64,000 nt of DNA from Ginsengibacter hankyongi (GTDB taxonomy: Bacteria; Bacteroidota; Bacteroidia; Chitinophagales; Chitinophagaceae), in the NCBI RefSeq assembly GCF_008710285.1, contig NZ_VYQF01000003.1:1-64000 (forward strand), written 5' to 3'. Of this stretch, positions 34,547 through 44,067 are shown piece after piece. The first letter of the stretch is position 1, and the number at the start of each line of letters is the position of its first letter. The notes beneath the pieces were generated by a model that was not told the origin of the DNA, did not search any database, and saw nothing but the letters and a program-made list of their open reading frames with translations. The position numbers and the translations under genes are program-made.

Positions 34547-36910
34547 TTATACCTCCTGTAGTTTAAGTTTTTCAGTAAGCGTTTCAATTGATTTACCTAT
34601 CTTTTTAAGCATACCATCTTCTTCTTTGCTAATACTAACGGCCGCATACTTGAAATATGGCTGCTTACTCACAGGATCCCATTCCGTAAGAGTGAGTTCG
34701 TTGGCAGCACGTGACCTTTTATCATTATCCCAGTAACCATAATGAAATGGAATAAAAACAAGTCCAGGCTCTATGCCACCGATCTTCGCAGGTTCTGTTA
34801 CTTTGCCACGGCGGGAAGTGACCGTTATCATATCACCTTCCCGGATACCATACTTTGCAGCGTCCTCGTCTGAAATCTGTACATAACCATCCGGGGCAGC
34901 ATCATGCAACTGCTGAGACCTGCCTGTTTTGGTACGCGTATGAAAATGATACACAATTCTGCCGGTAGTAAGCCATAAGGGATAGTCTTCATCCGGTACT
35001 TCATGTGGAGGAAGATAGTCACTGCCTTTCAAAAAAGCCTTGCCTGCAGGATTCTTTACTTTGTATTCCTGCTCTGTAACTGCTGCACCGGTGTCAAGGT
35101 CGTGACCATAAGTTTCACACTGGTTAATGTCAGTATTAAAAACTCCATCCGTGTAAAGATGACGGGCGCCATAAGGATATTTTTCATTGCATGGCCATTG
35201 AATTCCGGAACCTTCCGAAAGCTTTGCATAGCTCATCCCTGTGTAATCGCAGGGTCTTCCTCTGGTACATTTTTTCCAGGCTTCAAAAGCTTCTTCCGGC
35301 GTAGTCCATTGTATCAGCGGGTTGCCATCCTTATCGCGGAAATCCATCCTTCGGCTATAATCGAGAAATATATCCAAATCTGATCTTGCTTCTCCCGGAG
35401 GCTCCACTGCTTTATGCGAAATATGAACAGTACGGTCAACATTGGTAAAACAGCCCGTCTTTTCTCCCCATATTGCTGCCGGCAGCACCACATCTGCGTA
35501 TTTCGTTGTTTCTGTATTAAAGGCATCCTGCACCACTACAAATAACTTTCTCTTCTTCAATATCTTTCTTATCCGCGAGAGTTCCGGCATGGACACTGCC
35601 GGGTTTGTGCCGCTGATCCACAACATTTTGATCGTGCCACTTTCAGCAAATCTCCATATCTGCATGGCATGTGTAGGCGGTGACCAATGTGGTATTTTAT
35701 CAAGTGGCACATTCCATAACGTGGCCAGTTGTTGTACGTGCTCTTTATTACCCCAGTTCCTAAAGCCGGGCAGGTCGCCATCTGCCCCACATTCACGGGT
35801 ATTTTGCGCAGTAGGTTGCCCGTTCATTTGGTAGATTGCGCATCCGTCCCTGCCGATCAAACCACGTATCAGATGCAGGTTATTTACCTGCACGGCGGCC
35901 GCCGTTCCCTGCATAGATTGATACACGCCTTGCAATACCGTTGATACCACTGATTTGGCGGTACCTAATATTTCCGCGGCTTCCCGCAATTTCAATGCGG
36001 GCACACCACTCACTTCCTCAACACGCTCAGGTGGCCAGGCGGAAACAATTTTTTTCAGCTCTTCAAAGCCGGTTGTGTGTGCCTCTATATATCCCTTATC
36101 AATATTACCCGATTGTATGATTAAATTCAAAATCCCGTTCATGACGGGCACGTTAGTCCCGGGCTTCAGAGCAAGGTGAACGGTAGCTTTTTCTGCCGTA
36201 TAAGTTTCCCTTGGGTCTATTACAACAATCTTAGGGGGATTAGGTCCGGCAAGCCTGTCTAATATTCTCATCCAGAGAACTGTTTGTTGCGAGGCGATGT
36301 TATGCCCGAAATGCAAAATGGCATCTGTAGTATCAAGATCTGTATAGGAACCCGGCTGTCCATCCGATCCGAAAGAAACCTTTAGCGCCGCTGCCGACGT
36401 GGCCGTGCAGAGACGCGTGTTGCCGTCCATATGAGGAGTGCCCAGCCCCGCTTTCCCAAGAACACCCAGAGTATAATATTCTTCCAGGAAAAGTTGTCCT
36501 GAGGTATAAAAGCCGAGCCCAAGGCTTGTATCCTGTTCAATGATATCTTTGGATTTTTGTACAATAAGATCCATGGCTTCATCCCAGGTCGCCTCCCTGA
36601 GTTTTCCATTTCTTCGTATAAGCGGCTTCGTTAGCCTGTCTGTGCTATTATTTGCTACCCATGCATGTAAACCTTTTGGCCCAAGCCTGCCATGGTTTAC
36701 CCGGTCGCCCTCCCGTCCTCGCACCCCAACAATACGTCCATTTTTTACCCCAATATCCATTCCACACCCGTTAGAGCAGAGTACACATGCCGACTGCACC
36801 CATTTGTCGGGCTCTTCGCCAGTACGTTGGTCCTGTCTCACAGGCCATTCTTCCCTGTAAGGGGTTCGTTCGCCCCAGATATCTTTTATGCTGTCCCTTG
36901 ATTCGTTCAT
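34547..36910 (-). CDS. Molybdopterin oxidoreductase, assimilatory nitrate reductase/formate dehydrogenase-like
   Basis: A 787-residue Mo-bis-MGD enzyme of the DMSO-reductase superfamily. No signal peptide, so cytoplasmic. The cluster motif is C42-x2-C45-x3-C49 but the expected fourth Cys is Gly77 (GRLGPKG instead of GRLCPKG). Cys168 in GNTRLCTATSAA is the likely Mo ligand. Further markers are NTRECGADGDLPGF, HWSPPTHAMQIWR, KMLWISGTNPAVSMPEL, WGEKTGCFTNVDRTVH and LWLTTGRIVYHFHTRTKTG. It resembles NasC/NarB-type reductases; the real substrate is not proven. No flavin or cytochrome partner gene is adjacent. A helical protein is coupled downstream. Confidence 0.85.
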   Translation of the reverse strand: MNESRDSIKDIWGERTPYREEWPVRQDQRTGEEPDKWVQSACVLCSNGCGMDIGVKNGRIVGVRGREGDRVNHGRLGPKGLHAWVANNSTDRLTKPLIRRNGKLREATWDEAMDLIVQKSKDIIEQDTSLGLGFYTSGQLFLEEYYTLGVLGKAGLGTPHMDGNTRLCTATSAAALKVSFGSDGQPGSYTDLDTTDAILHFGHNIASQQTVLWMRILDRLAGPNPPKIVVIDPRETYTAEKATVHLALKPGTNVPVMNGILNLIIQSGNIDKGYIEAHTTGFEELKKIVSAWPPERVEEVSGVPALKLREAAEILGTAKSVVSTVLQGVYQSMQGTAAAVQVNNLHLIRGLIGRDGCAIYQMNGQPTAQNTRECGADGDLPGFRNWGNKEHVQQLATLWNVPLDKIPHWSPPTHAMQIWRFAESGTIKMLWISGTNPAVSMPELSRIRKILKKRKLFVVVQDAFNTETTKYADVVLPAAIWGEKTGCFTNVDRTVHISHKAVEPPGEARSDLDIFLDYSRRMDFRDKDGNPLIQWTTPEEAFEAWKKCTRGRPCDYTGMSYAKLSEGSGIQWPCNEKYPYGARHLYTDGVFNTDINQCETYGHDLDTGAAVTEQEYKVKNPAGKAFLKGSDYLPPHEVPDEDYPLWLTTGRIVYHFHTRTKTGRSQQLHDAAPDGYVQISDEDAAKYGIREGDMITVTSRRGKVTEPAKIGGIEPGLVFIPFHYGYWDNDKRSRAANELTLTEWDPVSKQPYFKYAAVSISKEEDGMLKKIGKSIETLTEKLKLQEV
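34552..34557 (-). promoter_or_regulatory. Shine-Dalgarno site for the helical protein
   Basis: AGGAGG on the minus strand, six nt before the ATG at 34545 and inside the last codons of the molybdoenzyme gene. Strong sites of this kind are rare in Bacteroidota, so this one decides the start of the downstream gene. Confidence 0.6.
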
Positions 36911-37116
36911 GATGTTGATGTTTAGCTGGTTTAATTAAAATTATCATGCGGCTCCCGTGATAATTATTATGTTGAAAATTCAATAATATCTTCCCACATA
37001 GATAATTTTTTCTTGATTTCCAGGAAGCTGCATTACATACAACTACAAATACTGTGCTTATCAAATATCTGGCATCTCTTTTTCTTAGTTCCTGGTATTA
37101 CCTAAAGCAATTAAGT

Positions 37117-37491
37117 ATGAAAATCAGGATTTCAGGAAACAGCATAAGATTCCGGTTAAAACAAGCGGAAGTAAAACGTTTCGGCGAAGAAGGTGAAATA
37201 AAGGAGGAAATATTATTTGGGATTCTACCGGCAGATAAGCTTTCATTTATTCTGAAGGCAAGCAATTCAGATAGCTTTGAAATTCTATGGGAATCGAATG
37301 CCGTAACGCTGCAAGTGCCGGCTGGCGTTTGGGCCGAATGGACAAATACGGATTTAGTAGGCTTTGAAAAAGATATATCTACCGGTAACGGACAAATGAT
37401 AACGATATTGGTAGAAAAGGATTTTAAATGCCTCGATGGTTCCGACGTTGACAACGAGGATGCCTATCCCAACCCGACTCAACATTGCTGA
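37117..37491 (+). CDS. DUF7009-like small protein
   Basis: A 124-residue protein that starts at the ATG at 37117 (MKIRISGNSIRFRLKQAEVK), a typical N-terminus of a small Bacteroidota family (DUF7009). It continues RFGEEGEIKEEILFGILPAD, ILWESNAVTLQVPAGVWAEW and ITILVEKDFKCLDG. A longer ATG at 37054 adds a hydrophobic stretch that does not fit the family. It is divergent from the molybdoenzyme gene; relatives often sit beside such oxidoreductases. Confidence 0.7.
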   Translation: MKIRISGNSIRFRLKQAEVKRFGEEGEIKEEILFGILPADKLSFILKASNSDSFEILWESNAVTLQVPAGVWAEWTNTDLVGFEKDISTGNGQMITILVEKDFKCLDGSDVDNEDAYPNPTQHC

Positions 37492-37552
37492 TTTGCACCG
37501 GAGAAACAAACAATATAACAATTTTGTTGGGTATCGACGTGTCTAAAGACAT

Positions 37553-39715
37553 TTAGCCGGCAACATGAAACAAAACGTCAGCCGGAATCGCTTCTCTATT
37601 TCCATTACTATTTTGCCAGGAAACTTTCAACTCATTACCACCACCGGCATCAAAATAAACAACCTTTATTTTATGGTATCCTTTCTTCAAAGCTGCTGTG
37701 CCACTAACTTCTGCAGCACCGTGTTCCCCGTCATTATTGACTATTTCTTCATTATCAATGAACAGTTTACTGCCATCGTCCGACAAGGTAAAGAACTTAT
37801 ATATCCCCCCTTTTTTTATATTAATATATCCATCAAATTGCAGTGCATACCTGTCTTCACGCTGTTTTACTTTTTCCGAAATACTACGGGTAACTCCTTC
37901 TTTTTTTACAGGCGAAGTTTGAATGGACTCCAAATTGATAGTCCCTTCAGGTTCATAATATTTCCACGAAATGCCGTTCTTGAGATTTTTTACTTTAGTT
38001 GCTTTTAGCCATGGAAAGCATTTTACGTCAGTAGAAGTAACATCACTGGATAAAGCGTTTGGCAACATCGCAATCGCTTTTATAACAGACGTTTTATTTA
38101 TTAAAAACGGCTTCAGATATAATGACGAATTGCCGTCAGGTTCGCTGCCATCTAATGTATAACGTATCTCAGCACCATCATTTTTCGAAAAAGCTACCAC
38201 AGGCTTAAGGGAATTATTTGCATAAGAAACTTCCATTACCGGCTTATGTGCGAATTTTCCGTAGTTCGATATTTTCACTACATAAGCATAAGGCGCCTTG
38301 ATTTTATTAGGATCATAACCGGGCAACGAAACCACTACGTCTTTCCCTTGCTGTTGCCATGAAAGATTTTCTTTTGTTGATAAAAAATTTATAGTCGTCC
38401 TTTCGGGTAAGGTTAGACCTTTTAATACTATTTTTTTATCATCCGGGTATTTAGGGAAAATAGCATACAATGAATTGGTTGTTGGGTTATAAGTATAAAA
38501 GATTTCTTTTACCGCATAGTCAGGATCCGGGTCAACAGTGATCTTCAACAACAAATCATTGTCACCTTTTTTGGGCTTGTACTTCCTGTTACCCCCGCTC
38601 CATTGTGAAGATATTTTCCATCTTTCTGTATTGTAGATGGCTTCCGAATTAATGTCCATCCAGCTACCAATCTGCAATAAACGCTCCTGCATCACAGGGG
38701 GAATTTTTCCATGTGCATCAGGACCGATATCCAACAGGAAATTCCCGCCCCGGCTTACTTTATCTATTAACTGTAAAACCAATGATTGAGCAGAGTTATA
38801 ATCCCACGCATCTTCTGCACGATTGTATCCGTAACTGGCTCCCATGCCACGGCTTTCTTCCCATGGATGATCTTCAAAATCAAGGTCGGGCTGGTATTCC
38901 GGCGTGTACACGCCACCGTGATGAAAGCGAACACCACTACCCCACCTGTCATACGTTACTATCTTATCTTTAACCGGGCTGTCATTATATAACCATGCAA
39001 GAAACTCCTGTGATTTCCACGTCGTAGGAGGTGCATCCCAATCTCCGTCTGTCCAGAAAACATCGGGCTTATAAGTATTGATGAGCTCTTTCATTTGCGG
39101 CCACATGTGTTCACTTACATACTTGCCCTTGTCACTTACCCATAAAGGATCGTACCATTCATACAGGGAATAATACATACCTGCATGGACGGAAGTTTTA
39201 CGAAGGGCTTTAAAAAGATCGCCTAACAGATCCCTGTGTGGTCCGGCTGATACTGCGTTCCATGGAAAACCCCAATCCCTGTCGGCCTCTTTACTGGGCC
39301 ACAAACAGAATCCATCATGATGCTTTGATGTAAGCACGACATATTTTGCGCCCGACTTTTCAATTAATTGCGCCCAGGCATCAGGGTTAAATAATTCAGC
39401 ATGAAAATTTTTAACCAGGTCATAATAAGAACGGTCTCCAAAATTTTCGTGCTGGTATTTTATTCTTGCCGAATCGCCGCTTTTCAAACCATTTTGATAC
39501 CATTCGGCATATTGGCCTTTTGAAGAATATCCCGGAACAGAATACACCCCCCAATGAATAAATATTCCAAACTTGGCATTGGTGTACCATTGCGGCACCG
39601 GCCTTGTATCGAGAGATTCCCAGGAAGGCTTGTATTGCGCAAAAATGTCGCTATAAAAAAACAGCCAAAGGCAGGTGAATAAAATTTGGAGAAAACTACT
39701 TTTTTTAAATTTCAT
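37553..39715 (-). CDS. Alpha-L-fucosidase, GH29 family, with PA14-like C-terminus
   Basis: A 720-residue exported enzyme: signal peptide MKFKKSSFLQILFTCLWLFF with IFAQ. The GH29 domain covers residues 30-390 (WYTNAKFGIFIHWGVYSVPG; KYVVLTSKHHDGFCLWPSK; PDVFWTDGDWDAP with the catalytic nucleophile Asp; RGGNFLLDIGPDAHGK). Residues 510-600 resemble a chitobiase C-terminal domain (EIRYTLDGSEPDGNSSLYLK), and the last 110 resemble PA14 (YKFFTLSDDGSKLFIDNEEI). It removes fucose from glycans, likely in the periplasm or at the cell surface. The start at 39715 is preferred over 39787. Confidence 0.93.
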   Translation of the reverse strand: MKFKKSSFLQILFTCLWLFFYSDIFAQYKPSWESLDTRPVPQWYTNAKFGIFIHWGVYSVPGYSSKGQYAEWYQNGLKSGDSARIKYQHENFGDRSYYDLVKNFHAELFNPDAWAQLIEKSGAKYVVLTSKHHDGFCLWPSKEADRDWGFPWNAVSAGPHRDLLGDLFKALRKTSVHAGMYYSLYEWYDPLWVSDKGKYVSEHMWPQMKELINTYKPDVFWTDGDWDAPPTTWKSQEFLAWLYNDSPVKDKIVTYDRWGSGVRFHHGGVYTPEYQPDLDFEDHPWEESRGMGASYGYNRAEDAWDYNSAQSLVLQLIDKVSRGGNFLLDIGPDAHGKIPPVMQERLLQIGSWMDINSEAIYNTERWKISSQWSGGNRKYKPKKGDNDLLLKITVDPDPDYAVKEIFYTYNPTTNSLYAIFPKYPDDKKIVLKGLTLPERTTINFLSTKENLSWQQQGKDVVVSLPGYDPNKIKAPYAYVVKISNYGKFAHKPVMEVSYANNSLKPVVAFSKNDGAEIRYTLDGSEPDGNSSLYLKPFLINKTSVIKAIAMLPNALSSDVTSTDVKCFPWLKATKVKNLKNGISWKYYEPEGTINLESIQTSPVKKEGVTRSISEKVKQREDRYALQFDGYINIKKGGIYKFFTLSDDGSKLFIDNEEIVNNDGEHGAAEVSGTAALKKGYHKIKVVYFDAGGGNELKVSWQNSNGNREAIPADVLFHVAG

Positions 39716-40117
39716 TGATGAATTTTGAAATGGTAGAAATTGATCAAAGTAAAAACAATTTATCCAATAAATGTCAGGCAAAGGCACGCCAGATCTTTTT
39801 GGTCAATTACACCCCTTAGTCTGACCAATTAACACAGCTTTGCGCTTTGCAACAGTGAGGCCAGCACAGACCAGTTCAACAGCATGCATAGCGCTGCCCA
39901 TCGCGATCTTGTAAGAGCGTATGTGAATGCAGCCAGAAAAACCTGTCTAAAAGTTGGACTTTTTATTCGCCTTTAGACTGGCGGTTTCCGGGTTTTCCTT
40001 TCCAAAAATGTAGCGGATCAGTGCCGAAGAAATGAAAACGAAAACCTACGGCAACTTGCTGCGGGCTACTTCGCAGGCTATATGCACACCAGCAATTGTT
40101 ACCACCATGCCTTTACG
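39716..40117. other. Intergenic, no gene supported
   Basis: A 402-nt stretch. On the minus strand parts can be read as protein-like (for example GTDPLHFWKGKPGNR) but with stops and no start; it may be a remnant. Nothing can be named. Confidence 0.35.
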
Positions 40118-40507
40118 TTATAAAACAGGTTTTCTTATAAACAAGCCGTTATAATAACTGCGGTAAGCATATCCTAAGAAAAGATTAGGCACCATCAGAA
40201 AAACGCCCATTAACCAACCGGACGGAGCTAGAATAGTATGAAAAAGTAAAACGTTCAAACTAATTGGGAAAAGTACTACTGCGAAAAAAGGCGCATACCG
40301 GTTAATCAGTAGTGATATGCCGCCCAATATCTGGATAGTCTTCATCATCGGATAAAAGTAACCCGCGGCCTTCAGGCCCGCTTTAAATGCTCCCGCATTG
40401 CCGGTATGTAAAGGCTGATAAGGAATAAAATTAAAAAAATAGTCCAGTCCGAATACGAGGTAAATAAAACCAAGCAGTATCCTGAAAATTATTGTTGCAT
40501 TTTTCAT
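40118..40507 (-). CDS. DoxX-like membrane protein
   Basis: A 129-residue protein with four membrane segments (ATIIFRILLGFIYLVFGLDY, MKTIQILGGISLLI, FAVVLFPISLNVLLFHTIL, WLMGVFLMVPNLFLGYAY), the layout of the small DoxX superfamily. Members support respiration or oxidative-stress defence, but no precise role is given. It is encoded 12 nt downstream of the phosphosulfolactate synthase gene on the same strand, so the two probably form an operon. Confidence 0.82.
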   Translation of the reverse strand: MKNATIIFRILLGFIYLVFGLDYFFNFIPYQPLHTGNAGAFKAGLKAAGYFYPMMKTIQILGGISLLINRYAPFFAVVLFPISLNVLLFHTILAPSGWLMGVFLMVPNLFLGYAYRSYYNGLFIRKPVL

Positions 40508-40519
40508 AATGAGCCTACA

Positions 40520-41290
40520 TTAATCTTCTGAAAGGAAAAAATCAAAACTATCGGCTCTAAGGCCTAAACGCATCGCTTCCAGCGCTATTACTTCTGCAGG
40601 TGATATGTTGGCCAGGTTAGCATTAGACCCCAAAAGCCTGATAAAATACAGTTGCTGGTCTTTGTTCGGCGCTTCCCAAATAATGCGCTCCGGAGCAATT
40701 TTGTGGAGTATTTCTGCTACCAGGCCTTCCCGCACTTCGCCTGAGTCGCGGTAGATACCTGCAGTGCCGGATTCTTTAGCTTCAGCGACAACGTATTTTG
40801 AACCGGCGTCCAGCTCGGCCTGCATAAGTTCTATCCACCTGTATGGCGGGGTCACATGCACCCTGTCTTTATCGCCGGAGCCTACCTCACTGATAACTGT
40901 CGTGGTCTTAGAAAATTGCCGGATGTAGTCACATTTCCGGCTGTGGGTGATATCAATAGTGCCGTCAGAAACCTCGAGCCAATCTATCTTATATGCTTCA
41001 GTTAGCCTGATAAACTCCGGCACCTGGTCGCGGATTACAAACGCTTCAAACAAAAGCCCCCCGAAATATACAGGGATGTTATAAGACTGGTACAGTTCAA
41101 TCTTTTCTCCTAACAGGGAGGTCACCATAGCAGTACCAAAAGCAAGCTTTACCATATCAATGTAGGGAGCGGCAACCGATAAAAGATTTCTTGTTTCTGC
41201 AAGACTGAGTCCCTTGTCACTGATAATTGTAAGACCGCTAGTACGCGGCTGAGGCTCACGGACCGGAATTTTGCTAAGGTTAAAATTCAT
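40520..41290 (-). CDS. Phosphosulfolactate synthase (ComA-type)
   Basis: A 256-residue TIM-barrel-type enzyme: KIPVREPQPRTSGLTIISDK, VKLAFGTAMVTSLLGEKIEL, NIPVYFGGLLFEAFVI, WLEVSDGTIDITHSRKCDY, VISEVGSGDKDRV and YVVAEAKESGTAGIYRDSGE, then IIWEAPNKDQQLYFI, all of the ComA family. ComA adds sulfite to phosphoenolpyruvate to give phosphosulfolactate; in Archaea this leads to coenzyme M. In Bacteroidota a homologue could feed cysteate for sulfonolipids, which is inference. No other coenzyme M gene is in the window. The start at 41290 (MNFNLSKIP) fits better than the 9-residue longer one. Confidence 0.9.
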   Translation of the reverse strand: MNFNLSKIPVREPQPRTSGLTIISDKGLSLAETRNLLSVAAPYIDMVKLAFGTAMVTSLLGEKIELYQSYNIPVYFGGLLFEAFVIRDQVPEFIRLTEAYKIDWLEVSDGTIDITHSRKCDYIRQFSKTTTVISEVGSGDKDRVHVTPPYRWIELMQAELDAGSKYVVAEAKESGTAGIYRDSGEVREGLVAEILHKIAPERIIWEAPNKDQQLYFIRLLGSNANLANISPAEVIALEAMRLGLRADSFDFFLSED

Positions 41291-41567
41291 GAAAGTGAAT
41301 TTTAGATTGATAAACAAAGGTGCAACTTAAATGAACAGGGAAAAAGATTTTTTTGCGTTCTCAGCCTAAGTGCCCGCACGTAAAAAGCCAGGAAATATAT
41401 CCCGGGCGGGTCTTTTGTGTTAAACCAGTTCCCATCTATTCATAGAAGGGTGATATAAATCGCATTTTTACATTCCGGTATTTAATCCTGTTTTTAATGC
41501 CAGGCAATCGAAATGCTTGCAACAGGTGCGGGAATTGATTTGCTTTTACCTGATACCTTTGGAAATA

Positions 41568-43427
41568 TTAGTTAATTCGGGCAAACGGAAACGCGTCCCT
41601 GAACAGGTCATCGATCCGTACATTAATAGAATTGACGAGTTCAACGGTATCAACTTTCGCCCTGGGCAAGGCCCAGTTATAATGGTCATTATAAAATCTT
41701 GAATGCTGGGTATTGCTGTCAGCATACAAGCCATAGCTAATTAGCCTGACGGAAGTAGTGGCATAATAATCAGCGATTTGGGCAGCGACGATCCTTTGCG
41801 CATTCTTCATTTGTGTAAAGATATCCTGGTAAGATAACTTCAGCAATGCCGGGCCGTTTTCAACGATGCTGTCGGCAAACCGTAACGCCTCATTCCCTAA
41901 AGATACCGCGATCGACGGATCAAAGACCGTTACCAGCGCACTGGGCCTCGTCAATGCAAGTGCATCTGCTTTTTGTATCATTTCAGTGCCTTCACGTATA
42001 AATAAGATGGATGGAAATACAAATACCGCGGAGCCTAAAGAGGTAAGATGTTTAAAGAATACCTGGTACCGGTTTTTTACATCCTGTGTCATTTGATCTG
42101 GGGTAAATGTCGCTGCCTGTTGCTGAAAATCGGCTGGGTTAATGCTGTTGGCTAAACTGCGAGCCACATTGGGAAACGCACAGTTCAAACCGAATTTATT
42201 TAGGTGTACAACGGTGTCAATATAAAATGTCTGCCCAAGGGAATGATCTTCCAGGTTTTTTGACATCAGCGCCAGCCCAAAAGTTGAACCAAGCACATTC
42301 AGCAGCGATTCAGGATTGGTTGACATCTCGTCGTTGATCAGCGTTTGTGCGCCGGTGTTAGGTCCGCTGATGCGGATCGTTTCTGCTGCAACAAAACGGC
42401 GCCATCCGCCAATGAAGCCGGCGATCCAGTATACGGGGTGCAACTCGTTCCAGTGATCATGTCCATTATCCACTGTCCACGTTCCAGTCATCCACACACG
42501 CTTATTGGCAAAAGGTTCCGCATCGGCGCTAAATCCGATATTAGTTTTCCCCCTGAACCATTCACACATTTCACAATGCAATATAAAATCCCTTTTCGGT
42601 TGAGTCGCTGGGAACCTCGCGGCATTATCAGGATTCGTGAGATATCCATAGTGAGGTTCTGTTATCGCTTCCCAGTCAATGTCGCCGTCTTCGCCCGATG
42701 GAGTTGCGTTGAACACCACTCCTTCGGCACACACAAACGGGATCACACCCCGCTGGCTTCCCCACGGCGGATTTATTTTTCTGGACCTTACCAACACCTG
42801 CGGGTAGCCGTAATGGTTATCGCAATCACCGTTCAGGCAATCACCGGGATGATTGGGGTTCATATGATCACCTTCCCACGCGGTTTCCCCATCCTGGCTG
42901 GCCGATTGATTATGTTGCAGCGCAAATAACAGCGGGTTATATTTCCGGGTAAAATATTGTAATAAGTTTTGTCTTGATGCGTCCAGGTAGATGTTGATGT
43001 TAGTAAGCAGGCCTTCATTATTGAGGTCATTGATCCATTTGGTGCTGTCGGGCGACCAAACTTCTGCATTGTAAAAAGGAATATTAGTTCCCGTAATTTG
43101 GGCAACGGTTATCTGCTGTACTTCATTTTGAAAACTAACGCGGATGCCAACGTCGGCGTGGGGATTGGTTACACAAAGCTGAAAAGTGCCAAGAGCATCT
43201 GTAATCACAGGCCCTGTAAGTGTTGATGTAATGTGCAGGCCGTCATCCGCCTGTAGCGAATACCCGGTAACGAAGTTCACTGACGCATTGGCAACGGGAA
43301 AACCAAAAAGATCATATACATGCCCGGTTACGCAGACTTTAACAGGGTTACAGCTATCCAGCCGAACTACATATGCTGCCAGCGTACCAGTGCTGATCTT
43401 AATAAAAGTTCTCCTTGAGACGCTCAT
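41568..43427 (-). CDS. Large exported protein of unknown function, 619 aa
   Basis: The N-terminus (SRRTFIKISTGTLAAYVV) has a twin-arginine-type signal, so it may be Tat-exported as a folded or cofactor-bearing protein. Residues 30-125 form a carboxypeptidase-regulatory type beta domain (KVCVTGHVYDLFGFPVANAS, GTFQLCVTNP). The middle contains HNQSASQDGETAWEGDHMNP, NHPGDCLNGDCDNHYGYP and a WTVDNGHDHWNELHPVYWIA motif with several His residues that might bind a metal, and CEMCEW. The C-terminal half is helical. I cannot name a family. It stands alone. Confidence 0.75.
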   Translation of the reverse strand: MSVSRRTFIKISTGTLAAYVVRLDSCNPVKVCVTGHVYDLFGFPVANASVNFVTGYSLQADDGLHITSTLTGPVITDALGTFQLCVTNPHADVGIRVSFQNEVQQITVAQITGTNIPFYNAEVWSPDSTKWINDLNNEGLLTNINIYLDASRQNLLQYFTRKYNPLLFALQHNQSASQDGETAWEGDHMNPNHPGDCLNGDCDNHYGYPQVLVRSRKINPPWGSQRGVIPFVCAEGVVFNATPSGEDGDIDWEAITEPHYGYLTNPDNAARFPATQPKRDFILHCEMCEWFRGKTNIGFSADAEPFANKRVWMTGTWTVDNGHDHWNELHPVYWIAGFIGGWRRFVAAETIRISGPNTGAQTLINDEMSTNPESLLNVLGSTFGLALMSKNLEDHSLGQTFYIDTVVHLNKFGLNCAFPNVARSLANSINPADFQQQAATFTPDQMTQDVKNRYQVFFKHLTSLGSAVFVFPSILFIREGTEMIQKADALALTRPSALVTVFDPSIAVSLGNEALRFADSIVENGPALLKLSYQDIFTQMKNAQRIVAAQIADYYATTSVRLISYGLYADSNTQHSRFYNDHYNWALPRAKVDTVELVNSINVRIDDLFRDAFPFARIN

Positions 43428-43653
43428 ATAAGCATTATTCGCACAGTATTAAATCTAATAAAAAAATACCGCGATTTAAAATGCGTAGCCCTTTTATGAC
43501 AATCATCTTGCAATTCCGTATCCCGGTTAACGATCGTAACAGCAGGGACCGGAAACCAAGGCAAGCCTTCCTAGTTCAGTAAGTATATTCCCTGAAGAGC
43601 CCGGCGGAAGGCCACCGGAAGGGGCTATGCTTCAAGGACCGGCGGGAAAAATA

Positions 43654-44067
43654 TTATTGAAGAACCGCTTTTTCGGTTATTTTTCCATCAAATTTTTCCG
43701 CATTCTTTTGAGCATCTTGTTTTGTAACCCTTACAATACCATCCTGGTGATTGGGTGGGCCATACAAAGTGTAGAGCTTTAAATCCTTTGTATCACCGTT
43801 ATTAATAATATTGTGTTTGGCTCCGGCCGGTACTACGATTACAGTCCCTGCTTTCAATTTATATTCATTTCCATCAATAATGCATTTCCCTGAGCCGGAT
43901 TCAAAACTGAAGAATTGGTCTACGTTTCGATGGGTTTCCTCCCCGATATCTTCTCCGGGTTTAAGGCTCATTAGCACAAGTTGAAGATGTTTACCGGTAT
44001 ATAATACTTTCCGAAAATCTTTATTTTCTAAAGTATCCTTTTCAATGTTGGCTGTAAATCCTTTCAT
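43654..44067 (-). CDS. Cupin domain protein, paralogue of 966-1373
   Basis: A 137-residue cupin. ETHRNVDQFFSFESGSGKCI gives the first metal motif and VPAGAKHNIINN the second. It is about two-thirds identical to the protein at 966-1373; it differs mainly at the C-terminus (QKNAEKFDGKITEKAVLQ versus KANKEEFDG). It stands alone on the minus strand. A duplication inside the genome is the likely origin. Confidence 0.85.
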   Translation of the reverse strand: MKGFTANIEKDTLENKDFRKVLYTGKHLQLVLMSLKPGEDIGEETHRNVDQFFSFESGSGKCIIDGNEYKLKAGTVIVVPAGAKHNIINNGDTKDLKLYTLYGPPNHQDGIVRVTKQDAQKNAEKFDGKITEKAVLQ

